DNA of 27,465 bases from an uncultured Eubacteriales bacterium (GTDB taxonomy: Bacteria > Bacillota > Clostridia > Oscillospirales > CAG-272): positions 1 through 27,465 of the forward strand of contig URMC01000014.1 of assembly GCA_900548735.1 (NCBI GenBank), given 5' to 3'. Shown piece after piece: positions 25,659 to 27,465 of the stretch (position 1 is the stretch's first letter; every line of letters begins with the position of its first letter). A model generated the notes under the pieces. That model saw only the letters and a program-made list of their open reading frames with translations, did no database searches and had not been told where the DNA came from. A program made the translations under genes and the position numbers.

Positions 25659-27465
25659 TTATTTTTTCACTACGTAATTTCCGTTTCCGGGTTCTCTCGG
25701 CAGGAAGGCAATATCGCCGCCGTCTACAGGGCTGTACAGATTGTCATAATCCGGGCGCCCGTTCTTGAGCGTCAGCGTGGTATTCTTGATATCCTGCACA
25801 ATGATATACTTCACAGAGGAAAGCGTATGGGCAAGAAAATAGTCTACCTGGAACCACCAGCTACCGGTGCTGGCACTCTTTGATGTTTGCCCGTTCCACT
25901 GACTACTGCTGGTGGGCCAGAGCAACAGCTCCGGAGAGAAGAGCTGATACAGCTCCTTCTCACAGCCCTGATAGCCGTGATGTGCTACCTGCACAATGTC
26001 GCATTTCAGCGATTCCCCGTAAAGCGCCCGCATGGTTCTGCTACCGTATTTGTAAAGGTCACCGAGGAAGGTTGCAGTAGTTACGTTCTGGCTGGTAGAA
26101 TCCCGAAGGGTGAAGCGAACCACAGTGGAGGAATCGTTGAAGTAGGAAATCCGGCGGGGGGCAAGATCCTCATGGGTATACAGCACCTCCATGGTGGCAT
26201 TGCGGATCTGCAACTTCATCCCGGAATGGAGCTTGTAGTATTTCAGCACACCACCGGTCAAATCCACATAGGTCTGCAATTTATTGGAAAGCGAAAAATC
26301 GGGGTTATAAGCGTTGAACGCCTCAATTTGCGAAATAAAGTTGGCATACAGCGCTTCAATCCGCACCTGCTTCTGGGAGCCGTATTTCTCGCAGAAATCG
26401 CGGAACACGGAAATGTGATCCCAATGCTGGTGCGTCAGAATCCAGCCTGCAATGACCAGCGGGTTATCCTTGGTCGGTGCTTTTCCGTGTGCGCGGGTGT
26501 AAAGATCCATCAGCACATTGTAAAGGCGCACATGGTCATTTGCGGCGTTGGTTTGTCCGTTTCCGCCGCCGTCATAAATGATGAAGCTACCGTCCTCCAG
26601 CATCAGCACATAATCCATGCCGAAGTTGCCGGTGGTATATGCCATGCGGACGGTTGTGATCGAGGAGTCAGCCAGTTTCACATACTTCTGCGCGCTGAGC
26701 ACTTCCTTCTCAACCAGATTGACACTGCTCATCGGTGCCGAAATCACGCGGATGGAAGGTACATAGGTGCTCACGCCCTGTGCCTTGGCATATTTGTATG
26801 CGGCGTATACCACATACAGGGTATGCTTGCTGTCCTTGGAGACGTAGGTGCGGTAAATATTGTCCTCGTTGGTATTGTCGGTATAAAGGGTGTACCCTTC
26901 CTTCTCCAGGGTCTTGCAATACTCGGTATAAGCGGCACCCACGCCACTGCCCGTGTAATAATACTGAATAGAATCGTCACCGATGTCAAACACCTCGGAA
27001 AGCTCTACCCCTTCGCCCTCGGGCTTTGTAAAGTCCGTGACCCACTTGTTGTCCATGTTATAAATCAGTTTCAGATTGGCGGGAATCAGGATCTGCTTTT
27101 TGCCGTCCGTTTCCACAACGGAATCGCTCAGCAAAGCATTCAGCGCAGCGCCCGCCTTCTGCATGCCGGTATCCGTCCATGAAGTGGCAATCAGATTGCC
27201 GTTGATTAGCATCACACCATACTGTGCCGCACTCATGCCGGCAAGAGCGGTTTTGCTGTCCGCACGGTTGGTCACACCGCAAATGATTTCCGGTCCGTCT
27301 GCCTTGGCTTTATCGCTTTTGCGTGCCAGCTTCCTGACGCCGGTCAGCTTGGAAATCAGCGAAACACTGTTTCTGACACAGGCAACCGCCACATCCACCG
27401 AATCCGGGTTGACGTCAGTGGTGTGGGGGTCGTCCCCTTCCGCGCTTCCGGGATCCGCATCCAGC
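25659..27465 (-). CDS. Second secreted-type ComEC-like metallo-beta-lactamase protein (5' end outside window)
   Basis: Paralogue of the downstream gene with the same layout. The visible 601 codons run in frame to base 27465, so the start and any signal peptide lie outside. Parts in order: a linker rich in Asp and Pro, a module with EIICGVTNR, a small alpha/beta domain (YCKTLEKEGY, then NIYRTY), and the metallo-beta-lactamase domain. That domain has FIIYDGGG, LTHQHWDH (metal ligands at about 26415-26432), FLGDL, and VAHHGYQG (about 25977-25982). All expected metal ligands are present. The middle and MBL portions can be aligned by eye with the neighbour almost throughout. The valine codon GTG at 27396-27398 is internal and not the start. 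Confidence 0.85.
   Translation of the reverse strand, partial: LDADPGSAEGDDPHTTDVNPDSVDVAVACVRNSVSLISKLTGVRKLARKSDKAKADGPEIICGVTNRADSKTALAGMSAAQYGVMLINGNLIATSWTDTGMQKAGAALNALLSDSVVETDGKKQILIPANLKLIYNMDNKWVTDFTKPEGEGVELSEVFDIGDDSIQYYYTGSGVGAAYTEYCKTLEKEGYTLYTDNTNEDNIYRTYVSKDSKHTLYVVYAAYKYAKAQGVSTYVPSIRVISAPMSSVNLVEKEVLSAQKYVKLADSSITTVRMAYTTGNFGMDYVLMLEDGSFIIYDGGGNGQTNAANDHVRLYNVLMDLYTRAHGKAPTKDNPLVIAGWILTHQHWDHISVFRDFCEKYGSQKQVRIEALYANFISQIEAFNAYNPDFSLSNKLQTYVDLTGGVLKYYKLHSGMKLQIRNATMEVLYTHEDLAPRRISYFNDSSTVVRFTLRDSTSQNVTTATFLGDLYKYGSRTMRALYGESLKCDIVQVAHHGYQGCEKELYQLFSPELLLWPTSSSQWNGQTSKSASTGSWWFQVDYFLAHTLSSVKYIIVQDIKNTTLTLKNGRPDYDNLYSPVDGGDIAFLPREPGNGNYVVKK

Overview
The window reads as chromosomal DNA from a Gram-positive anaerobe of class Clostridia, probably an uncultured gut Oscillospirales-type bacterium. 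The evidence is the gene order hrcA-grpE-dnaK-dnaJ-prmA behind a CIRCE element, SigA-type promoters with 17-base spacers, AGGAGG-type ribosome sites, a bacterial RqcH, a type II pantothenate kinase, and BspA/InlB-repeat and lipobox surface proteins. The lineage call is inference. No rRNA, tRNA, CRISPR array or insertion sequence was recognised.

Left part (1-11,300): two minus-strand housekeeping operons. The first is the class I heat-shock operon (hrcA, grpE, dnaK, dnaJ and the 5' end of prmA) with one promoter and one CIRCE operator. The second is uvrB-uvrA-THUMP RNA methyltransferase, tightly overlapped, with a promoter built into the tail of the preceding terminator.

Middle part (11,300-17,700): single-gene units. 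They are an unrecognised membrane protein (minus), a complete Xer-type tyrosine recombinase (plus), the ribosome quality-control factor RqcH (minus), a HAD phosphatase (minus) and type II pantothenate kinase (plus) from interleaved divergent promoters, and an AraC regulator (minus). Convergent neighbours share strong bidirectional terminators.

Right part (17,700-27,465): accessory region. The AraC regulator diverges from a PF12831-type FAD oxidoreductase with a C-terminal beta-sandwich. Next is an InlB/BspA-repeat lipoprotein, then a 339-base non-coding stretch packed with hairpins, then a TerB-like protein. TerB sits 20 bases behind a collapsed ABC exporter operon: about 23 codons of the ATPase joined to about 48 codons of the permease, with everything between deleted. 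Its divergent TetR regulator is intact. The window ends with two tandem paralogous secreted proteins, at least one a lipoprotein, that carry a ComEC-like metallo-beta-lactamase domain behind repeated GxTNR modules. This pair is the best candidate for an undescribed system.
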